This document shows positions 22,069 through 23,487 of a stretch of 23,487 nt of DNA, one piece after another. The notes under the pieces are model-generated. The model made no database searches, was not told the DNA's origin, and was given only the letters and a program-made list of their open reading frames with translations. Within the stretch, counting starts at the first letter, position 1. Each line of letters starts with the position of its first letter. Origin of the DNA: an uncultured Phascolarctobacterium sp. (GTDB taxonomy: Bacteria; Bacillota; Negativicutes; Acidaminococcales; Acidaminococcaceae); the NCBI GenBank assembly GCA_900757795.1, contig CAAEPE010000028.1, positions 1 to 23,487 on the forward strand, in the 5' to 3' direction. Position numbers and translations under genes: made by a program.

Positions 22069-22949
22069 CAGTAAAGCTCCTTTCGCCGAGCAGCCGACGT
22101 GCGCATTAAATTTTTCAAAGTCTCACCGTCGCCACTGCGCAGAGCCTTGCGCCACAGCTTGAGCTGCTCCATATATTTATCAATTTCGTCAGCCACTTTT
22201 TCTTTGTTAGCTAAAAACAGCGCGCACCACAGCTCCGGATTGATGTCGGCTACACGGGTGCCGTCGCGAAAGCTGCCAGCCACAAAATATTTTGTCTTAT
22301 CGTTATAAGAAGCACTGTCCATTAAAGCCACTGCCGTCACGTGGGGCAGATTGCTGGTAAAGGCAATAGTGCGGTCGTGCTCTTCAGGCGTCACCTGTAC
22401 AGTGTGCTTGCAGCCCAAGGCCTTAGCAAAACTTTCCAGCCAGTTGATGGCCGCAGACGTATTATTTTTTTCCGGCACAATAATATAATTAGCATTGCGA
22501 AAAATTTCTGCGTCCGCCATGCACAAGCCGCTGCTTTGACGTCCCGCCATAGGATGGCCGCTGATAAATTCCATTTCCGGCAGCAGCGCCGCCTGCACCT
22601 CAGTAATCATATTATTTTTTATACCTGCCACATCCGTCAGCAGCACATTTTTTTTGAAATTATGCACATTATTTTTGATAAAGCTTGCTATAGCTTCGGG
22701 ATAAATGGCGCAGATAATCACATCGGCTTGCTGCAAGCGCGCATCCGCTTCCGTCATGCCCACATCAATCAATTTCATTTCCTCGGCCTGCGCTAAGGTT
22801 GCTGCGCTGCGCTCCACGCCAATTATCTGCTTAGCACCCAGTTTGCGCAACGCCTTAGCAAAGGAACCGCCGATAAGCCCCAAGCCTACAATGGCAAAGC
22901 TTAAATTTTTCCAGTTGGTGTTTCTAAAACCAGCTTCCAAAAAAATCAC
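22068..22949 (-). CDS. tyrA: Prephenate dehydrogenase
   Basis: NAD-dependent oxidative decarboxylation of prephenate to 4-hydroxyphenylpyruvate, the tyrosine branch. A Rossmann domain with GLGLIGGS (22-29) is followed by the helical dimer domain, with catalytic HPMAGR (132-137). There is no chorismate mutase or ACT domain, so feedback control must lie elsewhere. Start is uncertain: the GTG at 22949 is only one base after AGGAG, whereas a TTG at 22940 has more usual spacing and would shorten the protein from 293 to 290 residues. It follows aroF after 84 nt that contain a strong inverted repeat. Confidence 0.95.
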   Translation of the reverse strand: MIFLEAGFRNTNWKNLSFAIVGLGLIGGSFAKALRKLGAKQIIGVERSAATLAQAEEMKLIDVGMTEADARLQQADVIICAIYPEAIASFIKNNVHNFKKNVLLTDVAGIKNNMITEVQAALLPEMEFISGHPMAGRQSSGLCMADAEIFRNANYIIVPEKNNTSAAINWLESFAKALGCKHTVQVTPEEHDRTIAFTSNLPHVTAVALMDSASYNDKTKYFVAGSFRDGTRVADINPELWCALFLANKEKVADEIDKYMEQLKLWRKALRSGDGETLKNLMRTSAARRKELY

Positions 22950-22988
22950 TCCTAATCTACATTTCTACCATGCTGCTAAATACAAGGT

Positions 22989-23021
22989 TAGCTCCAGTGA
23001 GCAAAAAGAACACTGGAGCTA
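22989..23021. repeat. Perfect 11-bp inverted repeat between aroF and tyrA
   Basis: TAGCTCCAGTG (22989-22999) and CACTGGAGCTA (23011-23021) pair fully around an 11-nt loop. In the direction of transcription the stem is followed by ACCTTGTATTT, not a T-run, so it is not a standard minus-strand terminator. Read on the plus strand the stem is followed by TTTTTG. It may protect or delimit the aroF message or partly attenuate the downstream genes. Confidence 0.7.
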
Positions 23022-23033
23022 TTTTTGTCTATA

Positions 23034-23487
23034 TTATAATTCACGACCTACAATTTGAGCAATGCCTTTCAGCTCGCCCATAAGCTTGTCAAAGCGCTGC
23101 GGTTTTAAGGATTGAGCACCGTCGCACAATGCACATTCGGGATTATTGTGTACTTCAATCAAAAGTCCGTCCGCGCCTACGGCTACAGCTGCCTTTGCCA
23201 AAGGCTCTACCATCCACCACAGGCCTGCCGCATGGCTGGGGTCAACCACAACCGGCAGATGACTTAATTTTTTCGCCGCCGGAATGGCGCTTAAATCCAA
23301 AGTGTTGCGGGTATAATGTTCAAAGGTGCGGATACCGCGCTCGCACAAAATTACGTTTTCGTTGCCGCCGGCCATAATATATTCGGCAGACATAATCCAT
23401 TCTTCAATAGTTGCGGCAAGACCGCGCTTTAACAAAATAGGCTTATTGGTTTTGCCCAATTCCTTCAGCAGCTCAAAATTCTGCATA
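23034..23487 (-). CDS. aroF: 3-deoxy-7-phosphoheptulonate (DAHP) synthase, partial (C-terminal part)
   Basis: First step of the shikimate pathway, condensation of PEP with erythrose 4-phosphate. Only the last 150 or so residues are in the window; the frame runs off the right edge and the Met at 23486 is an internal one (MQNFELLKELGKTNKPILLK). Visible TIM-barrel landmarks are GLAATIEEW, the metal-binding Cys and His region (ILCERGIRTFE and VVDPSHAAG), and LIEVHNNPECALCDGAQ. The pattern is that of the type I-beta (Bacillus/Thermotoga-like, KDO8P-synthase-related) enzyme. Any N-terminal regulatory domain is out of view. It is the first visible gene of the operon. Confidence 0.95.
   Translation of the reverse strand, partial: MQNFELLKELGKTNKPILLKRGLAATIEEWIMSAEYIMAGGNENVILCERGIRTFEHYTRNTLDLSAIPAAKKLSHLPVVVDPSHAAGLWWMVEPLAKAAVAVGADGLLIEVHNNPECALCDGAQSLKPQRFDKLMGELKGIAQIVGREL

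Noticed and set aside
22989..23021. Rho-independent terminator between aroF and tyrA
   Set aside because: In the transcribed direction the stem is followed by ACCTTGTA, not a T-run, so it was listed only as an inverted repeat.
1..23487. CRISPR array or insertion sequence
   Set aside because: No set of regularly spaced direct repeats with unique spacers and no transposase frame were seen. The 21-bp array at 5823-5906 has no spacers.

Overview
The window reads as chromosomal DNA of a Firmicute of moderate GC, most likely one of the Negativicutes (Phascolarctobacterium/Acidaminococcus-like). That placement is an inference from gene content: a shikimate-to-Phe/Tyr superoperon, a LysO exporter split into two genes, a Pol I with a degenerate proofreading domain, and the general sequence character. 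No 16S or ribosomal protein gene is present to settle it. Every gene I can support lies on the minus strand, so transcription runs from right (23487) to left (1).

Right part (23487 to 15645): a tightly packed aromatic amino acid operon, aroF (3' end only), tyrA, aroB, aroA, aroC, pheA, aroE, aroK, aroQ. Most junctions are 1-4 nt overlaps or gaps of a few bases. Apart from the final transaminase, it encodes the route from DAHP formation through shikimate and chorismate to prephenate, phenylpyruvate and hydroxyphenylpyruvate. A perfect 11-bp inverted repeat separates aroF from tyrA.

Middle right (15643 to 13415): a DAACS-family amino acid symporter with its own strong promoter, then a hairpin terminator whose U-tract abuts the Shine-Dalgarno of a two-gene LysO lysine-exporter homologue. 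From 13414 to 12979 there is a GC-richer, hairpin-rich intergenic element with no convincing gene.

Middle (12978 to 7278): a DUF1016/YhcG-type PDDEXK nuclease gene that overlaps the start of polA, followed by mutM, coaE and a membrane-anchored lytic transglycosylase. The order suggests one transcription unit for DNA repair, CoA synthesis and cell-wall turnover, headed by a probable defence nuclease.

Middle left (7247 to 3075): a tRNA-Leu(GAG)/tRNA-Leu(CAG) pair with clear promoter and terminator; an orphan Nif11-like, double-glycine precursor peptide; a 30-residue basic microprotein with its own promoter, ribosome binding site and terminator; an ABC-F ATPase whose leader holds four degenerate 21-bp tandem repeats; tadA, coupled to the ABC-F gene; and tRNA-Ser(CGA), whose promoter lies in the 3' end of tadA.

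Left end (2911 to 1): a type I restriction-modification operon, hsdM ... hsdS (hsdS cut by the window edge), with a MntA/HepT-type nucleotidyltransferase plus HEPN-like pair inserted between the two. A palindrome covers the -10 box of the operon promoter. hsdR is not in the window. The most interesting parts are this composite defence operon, the orphan precursor peptide and adjacent microprotein, the structured element at about 13095-13388, and the attenuator-like terminator before lysO.
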